Notes: generated by a model not told the origin, from the letters alone. DNA of 8,713 nucleotides from RUG11198 sp964600615 (GCA_964600615.1 CAZRJK010000030.1:1-8713); one strand, 5' to 3'. Positions 1-5,447 are shown, counted from the first letter of the stretch. Made by a program: numbers and translations.

Positions 1-1
1 T

Positions 2-55
2 GGTATTAATGGAATAATAGTATTTATAATTGTTTATATAATTATGAATATATAA
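2..55 (+). CDS. C-terminal end of an upstream membrane protein (partial)
   Basis: An open frame enters from the left edge and ends at a TAA at 53-55. The 17 visible residues are almost entirely Ile, Val, Phe, Tyr and Met with a short polar end, which looks like the last transmembrane helix of a membrane protein. The stop lies at the same place in the 26-base repeat (51-76) as the stop of the acetyltransferase gene lies in the second repeat copy, which supports it being a real gene end. Function cannot be told from so little sequence, and a chance open frame in AT-rich DNA is possible. Confidence 0.4.
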   Translation, partial: GINGIIVFIIVYIIMNI

Positions 56-76
56 TTAAAATAATCGTAAGATTAA
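51..76 (+). repeat. 26-base direct repeat, copy A (gene end plus left arm of structured element)
   Basis: Identical over 26 bases to 1658-1683. It spans the TAA of the upstream frame (53-55), an AT-rich linker and TCGTAAGATTA, the left outer arm of the structured element at 65-133. The two copies bracket the genes at 203-733 and 874-1662. Confidence 0.75.
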
Positions 77-133
77 GATATTCCCGTGCATTAAGATGAG
101 AAATAATCTTATCTTTTTTTAGTAATTTTACGA
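65..133 (+). repeat. Structured intergenic repeat, copy 1
   Basis: An outer 11-base arm, TCGTAAGATTA (65-75), can pair with TAATTTTACGA (123-133) with one G-U pair. Inside are a conserved linker containing ATTCCCGTGCATT and a terminator hairpin (93-120). Copy 2 at 753-820 has the same layout, with base changes in both stems that keep pairing. Positions 73-103 match 761-791 with a single difference (G88 versus A776). The right outer arm lies after the T-run, so a terminated transcript would not include it. The whole element lies upstream of the 173-178 promoter, so it is not an obvious leader of the next gene. Confidence 0.7.
93..120 (+). terminator. Intrinsic terminator inside structured repeat copy 1
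   Basis: Nine-base stem AAGATGAGA (93-101) with TCTTATCTT (107-115), one G-U pair, a 5-base loop, and a run of T to 120. It would end transcription of the upstream membrane-protein gene. Confidence 0.75.
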
Positions 134-169
134 ATAGTGAAATATTTACAAAATATAAGTTTTAGTATA

Positions 170-178
170 TGATATAAT
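170..178 (+). promoter_or_regulatory. Extended -10 promoter for the 203-733 gene
   Basis: TGA followed by TATAAT (173-178) gives the TGnTATAAT form. No good -35 hexamer lies 16-18 bases upstream. A start site near 185 would leave a leader of about 18 bases containing GGAGGAG (191-197). The same ATGATATAAT core recurs at 1721, 4180, 6803 and 8445. Confidence 0.75.
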
Positions 179-202
179 ATACATTCGAATGGAGGAGTAA
201 TA

Positions 203-733
203 ATGAAAAAAGGAGCTCATGGTAACATAACAGAAAAACCAATTTATAAAGTTGATTTATATCATTTGTTAGGAAGTAGTTATACGTTTACTGATTCTTG
301 TTGTGATGTTGAATCTTTAGGAAAAATAATGGTTTCTATTCATAATAAAGATAGAAATCCATATAGAGATAATGCTGGTGAATGTATGGAAGTAATGGAA
401 GGCTTTAGTATACCTCTTATAAATTGTTCTAAGTCATCTCGTTGGGATAGTTGGTATTTTGAAAATGTAAAGATGCTTTATTTACCATATAAATATGATT
501 ATTGGGATAAATATAGATTATATATTGTTCGTTCTGAAGAAATAAAAGAATCTAACTTAGCAACTTTAGAAGATTTAAAAGAATATGATCCGCAAAAAGA
601 AATATGGTATGAACTATTAAATGAAATTCAAGAAAAAGGAATAGATTTTGATTATGAGCAGGAGGCTATAGAAGAAATATATGGAAAAACTCCAGATAGT
701 AGTAATCAAAATGTTTTAAGAAAAAAAAGATAA
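203..733 (+). CDS. Unknown soluble 176-aa protein
   Basis: I do not recognise this family. The ATG is set by GGAGGAG at 191-197, 5 bases upstream. There is no signal peptide or membrane segment, so the product is probably cytoplasmic. Residues 20-110 look like a folded domain, with Cys33-Cys34, Cys61 and Cys75, an aromatic stretch around Trp81-Trp84, and a Tyr/Trp-rich strand region at 92-108. Residues 115-160 are acidic and probably helical (many Glu, Leu and Ile). The tail is basic (RKKR). It is a single-gene unit with its own extended -10 promoter, lying between two copies of the structured intergenic repeat. Four cysteines could bind metal but are not arranged as a standard zinc motif. 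Its reality as a gene is well supported; its function is open. Confidence 0.85.
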   Translation: MKKGAHGNITEKPIYKVDLYHLLGSSYTFTDSCCDVESLGKIMVSIHNKDRNPYRDNAGECMEVMEGFSIPLINCSKSSRWDSWYFENVKMLYLPYKYDYWDKYRLYIVRSEEIKESNLATLEDLKEYDPQKEIWYELLNEIQEKGIDFDYEQEAIEEIYGKTPDSSNQNVLRKKR

Positions 734-752
734 ATCTCTTTTTTATGAACAA

Positions 753-820
753 TCGTAATATTAAGATATTCCCGTACATTAAGATGAGAAAAAATCTCAT
801 CTTTTTTAGTAATATTGCGA
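753..820 (+). repeat. Structured intergenic repeat, copy 2
   Basis: TCGTAATATTA (753-763) pairs with TAATATTGCGA (810-820), with one U-G pair at a different position from copy 1. Between them are the conserved linker with ATTCCCGTACATT and the terminator hairpin at 781-807. Compared with copy 1, the stems differ but still pair: inner GU becomes GC, and outer G71 and T128 become T759 and A814/T815-type pairs. That suggests the structure is kept by selection rather than by recent copying alone. It begins 19 bases after the stop of the 203-733 gene, versus 9 bases after the stop in copy 1. Confidence 0.75.
781..807 (+). terminator. Intrinsic terminator inside structured repeat copy 2
   Basis: Perfect nine-base stem AAGATGAGA (781-789) with TCTCATCTT (795-803), a 5-A loop, then T to 807. 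It ends the 203-733 unit. Confidence 0.85.
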
Positions 821-841
821 TGTAATTAAATTTTAAAAATA

Positions 842-850
842 TGGTATAAT
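842..850 (+). promoter_or_regulatory. Extended -10 promoter for the acetyltransferase gene
   Basis: TGG then TATAAT (845-850). The expected start site near 857 leaves only about 17 bases before the ATG at 874. The ribosome site there is weak (AAGG at 859-862), unlike the strong sites of most other genes in the window. Confidence 0.7.
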
Positions 851-873
851 GGATATGTAAGGTTGTGAATTAA

Positions 874-1662
874 ATGAAAACTATGGAAAAAACTTTAGAA
901 TATCATGAATTATTAATGAACTTAGATGATACTAACAAATATGGTTCGTATGAATTACCTGATGGTTTTTCTTATGTTTTTTATAAAGATGGCGATATTA
1001 ATGATTGGGTTAATATTCATATTTCATCTGGCGAATTTATGAAAGAATCATATGGGGTAAAAGTATTTCATGATTTTTATGATTCATTTATTAATGAACT
1101 TTCTGAAAGGTGTTTTTTTGTAATTAATGACATTGGTGAAAAAGTAGGAACAGCAACTATATCAAAATTAGAAGAATCTGAATATGGATATGATGCAGTT
1201 GTAGATTGGTTTGCTATTAAAAAAGAGTATCAAGGACATCATTTATCAAAACCAATGATTAATAGATTTATAAAACTAGCTAATGACTTAGGTTATAATA
1301 AAATACTATTACATACTCAAACACATACTTGGCTAGCTGCTAAATTATATTTAGACTTAGGATTTGAACCATTTAAGGTAAATGAAGATATTAAAGGATG
1401 GGAAATACTTAAAACAATAACAAATCATCCTAAACTAGAAAGTATTGACACTATCCCCAATGAAGAAATGTATTTTGATATAGCGCTTAAAGTAGTTAAA
1501 GAGTTAGATAAAATATATGGTAAAGACAATTATGAATATTCTATTTGGCATAAAAATGGAAGACATGATATTGAAGTTAGATATGAAAATCAAGTATTTG
1601 ATTATAAATATTATGATGAAGAAACATTTAGGTTAGAAAAAGAAGATGTTAAAACACTATAA
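874..1662 (+). CDS. GNAT-family N-acetyltransferase with extra C-terminal region
   Basis: GNAT enzymes move an acetyl group from acetyl-CoA to an amine on a small molecule or protein. Residues 80-98 (FFVINDIGEKVGTATI) look like strands 3-4. Residues 106-140 give the central strand and the acetyl-CoA pyrophosphate loop (EYQGHHLSKPM), followed by the long helix. Residues 141-165 (KILLHTQ, then AAKLYLDLGFEP) are the typical final strand-helix with a Tyr in the usual general-acid region. The usual Q-x-x-G-x-G/A loop is degraded, with His and Ser in place of the later glycines, so CoA binding may differ. Residues 190-262 are an unassigned extension rich in Tyr, Asp and Glu. The first 75 residues also exceed a minimal GNAT. 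Isoleucine codons are mainly ATT here, while the genes after 4228 favour ATA. Substrate unknown. Confidence 0.8.
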   Translation: MKTMEKTLEYHELLMNLDDTNKYGSYELPDGFSYVFYKDGDINDWVNIHISSGEFMKESYGVKVFHDFYDSFINELSERCFFVINDIGEKVGTATISKLEESEYGYDAVVDWFAIKKEYQGHHLSKPMINRFIKLANDLGYNKILLHTQTHTWLAAKLYLDLGFEPFKVNEDIKGWEILKTITNHPKLESIDTIPNEEMYFDIALKVVKELDKIYGKDNYEYSIWHKNGRHDIEVRYENQVFDYKYYDEETFRLEKEDVKTL

Positions 1663-1683
1663 TTAAAATAATCGTAAGATTAA
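1658..1683 (+). repeat. 26-base direct repeat, copy B (gene end plus left arm only)
   Basis: Identical to 51-76. The acetyltransferase stop TAA (1660-1662) lies at the same offset as the stop at 53-55. The left outer arm TCGTAAGATTA (1672-1682) is present, but no matching right arm (TTACGA-like) follows. The conserved ATTCCCGT linker is also missing and a different terminator takes its place. This is a truncated or recombined copy of the structured element. Confidence 0.75.
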
Positions 1684-1688
1684 AATAT

Positions 1689-1714
1689 AAGGAGAATAAA
1701 AAAATTCTCTTTTT
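1689..1714 (+). terminator. Intrinsic terminator after the acetyltransferase gene
   Basis: AAGGAGAAT (1689-1697) pairs with ATTCTCTTT (1704-1712) with one G-U pair, a 6-A loop, and T to 1714. The left arm looks like a Shine-Dalgarno site, but no start codon follows it. The T-run is followed at once by the next promoter. Confidence 0.8.
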
Positions 1715-1717
1715 CTA

Positions 1718-1726
1718 TGATATAAT
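1718..1726 (+). promoter_or_regulatory. Extended -10 promoter for flavodoxin-lipoprotein pair
   Basis: TGA plus TATAAT (1721-1726). The place where a -35 would lie (about 1698-1703) is the loop of the preceding terminator, so this promoter must rely on the extended -10. The 21 bases 1709-1729 are identical to 6791-6811. Confidence 0.75.
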
Positions 1727-1749
1727 AAATATAAATTAGGAGGAATATA

Positions 1750-2214
1750 ATGAGTAAAATTTTAATTAGTTATTTTTCAGCAAGCGGAACAACAAAAAGA
1801 GTTGCCGAAAAAGTAGCAACTGCAGTAAATGGTGATCTATTTGAAATAGAACCAAAAGAAAAATATACAGATAAAGATTTAGATTGGATGAATAAACAAA
1901 GTAGATCATCAATTGAAATGAAAGAAAATATAAAACCAGAAATAGTAAACAAAGTATCTAATTTAGATGAATATGATACTATTTGCTTAGGATTCCCAAT
2001 ATGGTGGTATAAAGAACCAACAATCATAGACAAATTTTTAGAAGAAAATAATATGGAAGGTAAAAAGATTTATGTATTTGTAACAAGTGGATCATCACCA
2101 ATTGATTCTACATATAAAAGTTTACAAAATAATTTCCCAAGCTTAAATTTTATTAGTGGCAAAAGATTTACGGGAAATGAATCAGAAACAGAATATAAAT
2201 CTTGGATAGTATAA
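1750..2214 (+). CDS. Flavodoxin (short-chain, FMN-binding)
   Basis: Flavodoxins are small soluble electron carriers that bind FMN. The phosphate-binding loop is at residues 9-15 (FSASGTT) after the first strand (KILISY). The second flavin-contacting region is at 80-88 (LGFPIWWYKEP), with tryptophans placed to stack on the isoalloxazine ring. A third strand (KIYVFVTSG, 106-114) precedes a Gly/Ser loop. The length of 154 aa is normal for this class, often called flavodoxin_4, and the chain ends in a final helix (YKSWIV), so it is complete. AGGAGG at 1738-1743 sets the ATG. The stop touches the ATG of the lipoprotein gene (TAAATG), so the two are co-transcribed and probably translationally coupled. 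The redox partner is not visible here. Confidence 0.92.
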   Translation: MSKILISYFSASGTTKRVAEKVATAVNGDLFEIEPKEKYTDKDLDWMNKQSRSSIEMKENIKPEIVNKVSNLDEYDTICLGFPIWWYKEPTIIDKFLEENNMEGKKIYVFVTSGSSPIDSTYKSLQNNFPSLNFISGKRFTGNESETEYKSWIV

Positions 2215-2655
2215 ATGAAAAAAGTATTATTAATTATAGTCTGCAGTTTATTGTTATTTACAGGCTGTACAAATAATTCTATTACCAAAAAAAATGATAT
2301 TAAGGATAGTGATATAAAAGTGTCAAATATAAAAGTAACTATTAATAACGATAATTATATTCTCAATTTAGAAAGCAATAATACCGTAGAAGAATTTATT
2401 ACTTTATTACCACAAGAATTTACTATGAATGAATTAAATGGTAATGAAAAATATGTTTATTTAAGTACTAACTTACCAACTAATTCATATAACCCTAAAC
2501 ATATTGAAAAAGGTGATGTAATGCTTTATGGAGATAATTGTCTAGTAATATTCTATAAATCATTTGACACCCCATATAGTTATACTAAAATAGGACATAT
2601 AGATAATCTACCTGATTTAGGAAATGATAACATAACAATAAAACTTGAAAAATAA
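2215..2655 (+). CDS. Lipoprotein with cyclophilin-like domain
   Basis: The N-terminus is a lipoprotein signal: MKK, a hydrophobic stretch, then LFTGC with the lipidated Cys18. The mature protein would be tethered to the outer face of the membrane by a Lys/Asp-rich linker (residues 19-36). Residues 38-146 match my recollection of the bacterial cyclophilin-like fold family (Cyclophil_like2). Seen features are LPQEFTMNELNGNEKYVYL (65-83), IEKGDVMLYGDNCLVIFYKSF (97-117) and YSYTKIGHID (121-130). The family has a cyclophilin-type barrel but usually no proven peptidyl-prolyl isomerase activity. The gene starts immediately after the flavodoxin stop with only a weak GGA (2204-2206), which implies coupled translation. 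Flavodoxin and cyclophilin-like domains are often neighbours in Firmicutes, so a shared role is likely, though one protein is cytoplasmic and the other outside. Confidence 0.88.
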   Translation: MKKVLLIIVCSLLLFTGCTNNSITKKNDIKDSDIKVSNIKVTINNDNYILNLESNNTVEEFITLLPQEFTMNELNGNEKYVYLSTNLPTNSYNPKHIEKGDVMLYGDNCLVIFYKSFDTPYSYTKIGHIDNLPDLGNDNITIKLEK

Positions 2656-2663
2656 CTTCACAT

Positions 2664-2674
2664 TATAATATAAT
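2664..2674 (+). promoter_or_regulatory. Possible promoter before the deformylase gene
   Basis: Two overlapping TATAAT hexamers lie at 2664-2669 and 2669-2674, neither preceded by TG. The preceding 40-base gap shows no terminator, so the deformylase gene may be read both from here and from the flavodoxin promoter. Confidence 0.4.
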
Positions 2675-2693
2675 TAAAACGAGGTACAATAAT

Positions 2694-3326
2694 ATGGATA
2701 AATTAAAAACTATTACAATTGCCGACAATGAAGACTATCTAAGACAAATATCTAAACCAGTAATTTTTCCTGATAAAGATTTAGGTAGTAATATAAAAGT
2801 ATTAGAACAATATTTCAATCAAAGTGATATAACATTAGCCCTAGCAGCTATTCAATTAGGAATACCAAAAAGATTAATTTACCTAAAAAATACTGATTTA
2901 GAACTAATTAACAGAAAGAATAACGATCAAGAAACAGAAGAAGATAAAACCCATAATGAACATAGAATACTAATAAACCCAGTAATAGTTTCTAAAGAAG
3001 GCTTAACAGATTATTGGGAAGCATGTGCTAGTTGCTTAGATAACCTAGGTCATGTAAAAAGACCTTATAAAATAGTAGTAGAATATCAAGATATAAATGG
3101 TAACTATCATAGTGATACCTTTGCAGGTTTTGAAGCAACAGTATTATCCCATGAAATGGATCATTTAGATGGAATACTACATATGGATATAGCAGATGAA
3201 TTATTAGTTATGACTAAAGAAGAAAGAAAACAATTTAGAAAAAAACATGGCTATAATATAATATCAAAAAGTGGAAATTATGAAAAACTATTAAAAGAAG
3301 CTAAACAATTAAAAAAGATTAAATAA
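2694..3326 (+). CDS. def: Peptide deformylase, divergent paralogue
   Basis: Peptide deformylase removes the N-formyl group from nascent proteins using a bound metal. All residues expected to act are visible: the motif 1 glutamine (ALAAIQ, Q53), the motif 2 cysteine in EACAS (C111; usual form EGCLS), and motif 3 HEMDH (H153, E154, H157). The usual glycines of motif 1 (GxGLAAxQ) and motif 2 are replaced, and a second cysteine follows (C114). Residues 67-90 form a charged insert between motifs 1 and 2. A basic C-terminal helix extends to 210 aa, somewhat longer than the common 150-190 aa. GAGG at 2681-2684 sets the ATG. The deviations suggest a secondary deformylase rather than the housekeeping copy. 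The normal fmt partner gene is not adjacent; an unknown gene follows 20 bases later in the same unit. Confidence 0.88.
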   Translation: MDKLKTITIADNEDYLRQISKPVIFPDKDLGSNIKVLEQYFNQSDITLALAAIQLGIPKRLIYLKNTDLELINRKNNDQETEEDKTHNEHRILINPVIVSKEGLTDYWEACASCLDNLGHVKRPYKIVVEYQDINGNYHSDTFAGFEATVLSHEMDHLDGILHMDIADELLVMTKEERKQFRKKHGYNIISKSGNYEKLLKEAKQLKKIK

Positions 3327-3334
3327 TAATATTT

Positions 3335-3342
3335 AAGGTGAT
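3335..3342 (+). promoter_or_regulatory. Ribosome binding site AAGGTGAT setting the 3347 start
   Basis: AAGGTGAT lies just upstream of the ATG at 3347 and matches the 3' end of 16S rRNA in its GGTGAT form. No promoter fits in the 20-base gap, so the gene depends on the deformylase transcript. Confidence 0.7.
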
Positions 3343-3346
3343 ATAA

Positions 3347-3820
3347 ATGAAATACAATTTAGAACTCCAAAAAATATCTAAAAAAGAATTCTATAATTTA
3401 AATGAAAATGATTTAATGTTTATAACAAATCCAGGTAGAATGGGAGATGAAGACGGATCAACATTTATTATCAAAAAAAATGATAATTATATTTCCTATA
3501 GAGTAGATGGATGGATGTATCCAACAAACAGAAATAATGATAATATATCACTAGATGATATGTTTAATGCTTTTCCCAAATGGCAAGACGCCTGGCATAA
3601 TCATTCCAATAATGATAAATATATTTATATCTATATGGGATTTGGTAATGGCCTATGTGTAGATAAAAGTATTTATAAAGAGTATTATCCCTATTTAATA
3701 AACGAAATAAAAAAGAAAGAACCTACTATAGATGAAAATAAAGAATATGATCCATCTATAAATTATACAGTATGGGATATTGCCTTAACGAAAATGCTAA
3801 CAGATAAAATAAATAAATAA
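3347..3820 (+). CDS. Unknown soluble 157-aa protein, co-transcribed with deformylase
   Basis: I do not recognise this family. There is no signal peptide or membrane helix. Notable parts are a loop rich in Gly and Asp (NPGRMGDEDGS, 28-38), a strand-like YISYRVDGWMYP (48-59), an aromatic, His-rich stretch (PKWQDAWHNHS, 77-87), and YIYIYMGFGNGLCVD (92-106). The C-terminal third is charged and probably helical. The Gly/aromatic pattern suggests a compact alpha/beta fold. The gene lies 20 bases after the deformylase with its own ribosome site and no intervening promoter, and a strong terminator follows at once, so the two form one unit. Whether that means a shared function is unknown. Confidence 0.82.
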   Translation: MKYNLELQKISKKEFYNLNENDLMFITNPGRMGDEDGSTFIIKKNDNYISYRVDGWMYPTNRNNDNISLDDMFNAFPKWQDAWHNHSNNDKYIYIYMGFGNGLCVDKSIYKEYYPYLINEIKKKEPTIDENKEYDPSINYTVWDIALTKMLTDKINK

Positions 3821-3850
3821 ACTCATAATCATTAAAATTATGAGTTTTTT
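3819..3850 (+). terminator. Intrinsic terminator after the deformylase unit
   Basis: AACTCATAAT (3820-3829) pairs perfectly with ATTATGAGTT (3837-3846), with a 7-base loop and T to 3850. The left arm begins in the TAA stop of the 3347-3820 gene. Confidence 0.9.
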
Positions 3851-3862
3851 ATTAAATAATTA

Positions 3863-3871
3863 TGCTATAAT
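3863..3871 (+). promoter_or_regulatory. Extended -10 promoter for the 86-aa gene
   Basis: TGC plus TATAAT (3866-3871), 13 bases after the terminator T-run. AGGAG (3890-3894) and ATG at 3903 follow. Confidence 0.7.
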
Positions 3872-3902
3872 ATAACCAAACAAAAAACTAGGAGTTGAAA
3901 TT

Positions 3903-4163
3903 ATGAATAATAAAGATAAAAAATCTCCAAAAGAAGTAAAATTTGAAAGAAAATATGAAAGAATAGGATATAATCCCATTAGACCATTTCATTATCCCAA
4001 TCATACACATAATTTTGTTAGTGGAGATTCTAGTGTAACGTCTAATGCTATTGGCAGAGATAATCCTGATATTTTAGCTACTTTTTGCTATGATTATCAT
4101 TATGGTATGCCAAAAACCCGTAATAAAGAAAGAATACTATCATTAAATAAAAAAAATAGATAA
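3903..4163 (+). CDS. Small basic unknown protein (86 aa)
   Basis: Not recognised. It is a soluble, strongly basic protein with a Lys/Glu-rich N-terminus (1-20) and a middle part rich in Pro, His, Asn and Tyr (NPIRPFHYPNHTHNF, 24-38; CYDYHYGMP, 62-70). The tail is also basic. His30, His34 and His36 with Cys62 and His66 could bind a metal, but spacing matches no standard finger that I know. It has its own extended -10 promoter and AGGAG site, and there is no terminator before the next gene. The open frame, ribosome site and promoter make a real gene likely; low-complexity composition and short length leave some doubt. Confidence 0.72.
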   Translation: MNNKDKKSPKEVKFERKYERIGYNPIRPFHYPNHTHNFVSGDSSVTSNAIGRDNPDILATFCYDYHYGMPKTRNKERILSLNKKNR

Positions 4164-4176
4164 TATTTACTATCCA

Positions 4177-4185
4177 TGATATAAT
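4177..4185 (+). promoter_or_regulatory. Extended -10 promoter for the 4228 gene
   Basis: TGA plus TATAAT (4180-4185), preceded by TCCA exactly as at 8438-8450. The leader is longer (about 36 bases) than for most genes here. AGGA at 4216-4219 is the ribosome site. Confidence 0.7.
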
Positions 4186-4227
4186 TACTTTGAATATAGA
4201 AGAATATATTTAGATAGGAATGAAAAA

Positions 4228-4710
4228 ATGAAAAAGAAAATAATAGTATTATCAATAATTGCAATTATAATTATTATTTCTATAATATTTAATATTCAAA
4301 AAACAAATAGATATTCAGAAATAAAAGAAGATGTTAGAAAAGAAGCTATAGCATATCTAACATTAATTAGAGGTGCTAACGTTAATCTTACAGAAGAAGA
4401 ATATCTATATGAAGATGATATAATTAATCCCCTACATAGAGGAGCAGATAAAAAAATATTATTAGATATTGATAAAAAATCCTATTGTAAAGTAGCTATT
4501 AAAGGATTTATAAATAATAATAAATGGGATGCTAAAGTATATTTAAAATGTAATAAATATGAAGATAAATTATATGAAGAAACAATATTAATGTATCTAT
4601 GCATAAAAGGAGTACCAGAAGGCTATGAAAACTATTATAAAAAATATGGAATGCAATATGACAATTTTGTTTGTCCAAAAGATATACAAGAAAAATTAAA
4701 AAAACAATAA
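4228..4710 (+). CDS. Membrane-anchored unknown protein with outside domain
   Basis: Residues 5-22 are an uninterrupted run of Ile, Leu, Val and Ala after MKKK: an N-terminal membrane anchor or uncleaved signal, with the rest expected outside. No lipobox is present. The outer part starts with a charged helix (29-48) and then an acidic loop around EEEYLYEDDI (56-65). A strand-rich core follows, with SYCKVAIKGFI (85-95) and AKVYLKCNKYED (102-113), and then Cys125 and Cys149. Four cysteines (87, 108, 125, 149) on the outer side could form two disulphides. I cannot name the family. AGGA at 4216-4219 sets the start. A good terminator follows, so with the 3903 gene upstream (no terminator between) it may be read from two promoters. 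Confidence 0.82.
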   Translation: MKKKIIVLSIIAIIIIISIIFNIQKTNRYSEIKEDVRKEAIAYLTLIRGANVNLTEEEYLYEDDIINPLHRGADKKILLDIDKKSYCKVAIKGFINNNKWDAKVYLKCNKYEDKLYEETILMYLCIKGVPEGYENYYKKYGMQYDNFVCPKDIQEKLKKQ

Positions 4711-4725
4711 TAATTAACAAAACAG

Positions 4726-4748
4726 AAGCAAGAAATATCTTGCTTTTT
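4726..4748 (+). terminator. Intrinsic terminator after the 4228 gene
   Basis: AAGCAAGA (4726-4733) pairs perfectly with TCTTGCTT (4738-4745), with loop AATA and T to 4748. Confidence 0.87.
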
Positions 4749-4763
4749 AGTATATATATAGTA

Positions 4764-4769
4764 TATAAT
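4764..4769 (+). promoter_or_regulatory. Probable -10 for the three-gene nucleotide operon
   Basis: TATAAT at 4764-4769 follows a TA-repeat stretch (4751-4760) right after the terminator. It lacks the TGn of the other promoters in the window, so it may be weaker or differently controlled. Confidence 0.55.
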
Positions 4770-4783
4770 AAACAAATATAAAT

Positions 4784-4790
4784 GAGGTGG
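4784..4790 (+). promoter_or_regulatory. Ribosome binding site GAGGTGG that decides the start at 4794
   Basis: An ATG at 4782 is in frame, but it would place this ribosome site inside the coding region (Arg-Trp-Val codons). GAGGTGG is properly spaced for the ATG at 4794, which begins with the family-typical run into the first strand (KTYIFDQD). Confidence 0.8.
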
Positions 4791-4793
4791 GTT

Positions 4794-5447
4794 ATGAAGG
4801 ATTACAAAACATATATATTCGATCAAGATTATACAATATTAATTCCTGATTGGTCTAAAGAAGATGATTATTTTAGAGAAACTATCTTACCAGAAGAACA
4901 AGAAGAATTCTTTAAACAAAAACAAGATATAATAACCAAATATGAATTAACTTTCCCCAAATATGAGTTTAATACTCTAAGTAATCATTTTAAAAATCAT
5001 GGTTTTAATGTAAGTGAAGAAGTTCTAAATGGTTGGATGATACATAATAGTGAAGCAATAAAAGATGAAATAGTTGATGGAGTAATAGATTTATTTAAAT
5101 ATCTAAAAGAAAAAAATAAAGAAATAGTAATTCTAACTAGTTGGTTTAGTGGAACACAAATACCCAGATTAAAAAGAGCAGGATTATATAAATACATAGA
5201 TAGAATAGTTGCTGGTGATGACGCTATGAAACCTGATTTAGAATCCTTTGAATTAGCAATAGGTAATACCCCTAAAGAAGATTGCTTAATGATAGGTGAC
5301 AGCATTAAAAGTGATAAAGTAGGAGCAGAAAATGCTGGAATAGATTACTATATAGTAGATAAAGATCACACTATAAGAGATTTATATCAAATGATAGTAA
5401 ATAATAATAATTACATAAAAAAAAGAATAAAGAATAAGGAGAAATAA
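4794..5447 (+). CDS. HAD-superfamily hydrolase (phosphatase-like)
   Basis: HAD hydrolases remove phosphate through an aspartyl-phosphate intermediate. All four motifs are visible in the 217-aa product. Motif I is FDQDYT (D10 nucleophile, D12 acid/base). Motif II is ILTSW (T115). Motif III is Lys146 in AMKPD. Motif IV is IGDSIKSD (D169, D174). Residues 20-95 form a helical cap between motifs I and II, as in phosphoglycolate or nucleotide phosphatase-type members. FELAIGNTPKEDCLMIGDS is the usual run into motif IV. The tail is Asn/Lys-rich. The stop shares a base with the next ATG (TAATG), so it is translationally coupled to the nucleotidase-like gene. The substrate is unknown; the neighbours suggest a nucleotide or sugar phosphate. 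Confidence 0.9.
   Translation: MKDYKTYIFDQDYTILIPDWSKEDDYFRETILPEEQEEFFKQKQDIITKYELTFPKYEFNTLSNHFKNHGFNVSEEVLNGWMIHNSEAIKDEIVDGVIDLFKYLKEKNKEIVILTSWFSGTQIPRLKRAGLYKYIDRIVAGDDAMKPDLESFELAIGNTPKEDCLMIGDSIKSDKVGAENAGIDYYIVDKDHTIRDLYQMIVNNNNYIKKRIKNKEK

Noticed and set aside
65..133. Integron attC-like site
   Set aside because: The outer inverted repeat and cassette-like gene layout are suggestive, but the arms do not contain the GTTRRRY / RYYYAAC core and no integrase gene is in the window.
65..200. Riboswitch or T-box leader for the 203-733 gene
   Set aside because: The promoter for that gene lies downstream of the element, and the same element follows another gene at 753-820. It behaves as a gene end rather than a leader.
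1686..1700. Ribosome site AAGGAG with a small gene after 1690
   Set aside because: It is the left arm of a terminator stem and no start codon follows at a usable distance.
1770..2288. Minus-strand open frames opposite the flavodoxin and lipoprotein genes
   Set aside because: They lie opposite clear family members and look like by-products of AT-rich codon use. The same holds for minus-strand frames at 4532-4826, 4997-5553, 6871-7404 and 7549-7905.
4782..4793. Earlier in-frame ATG for the HAD gene
   Set aside because: It would place GAGGTGG inside the coding region; the ATG at 4794 is correctly spaced.
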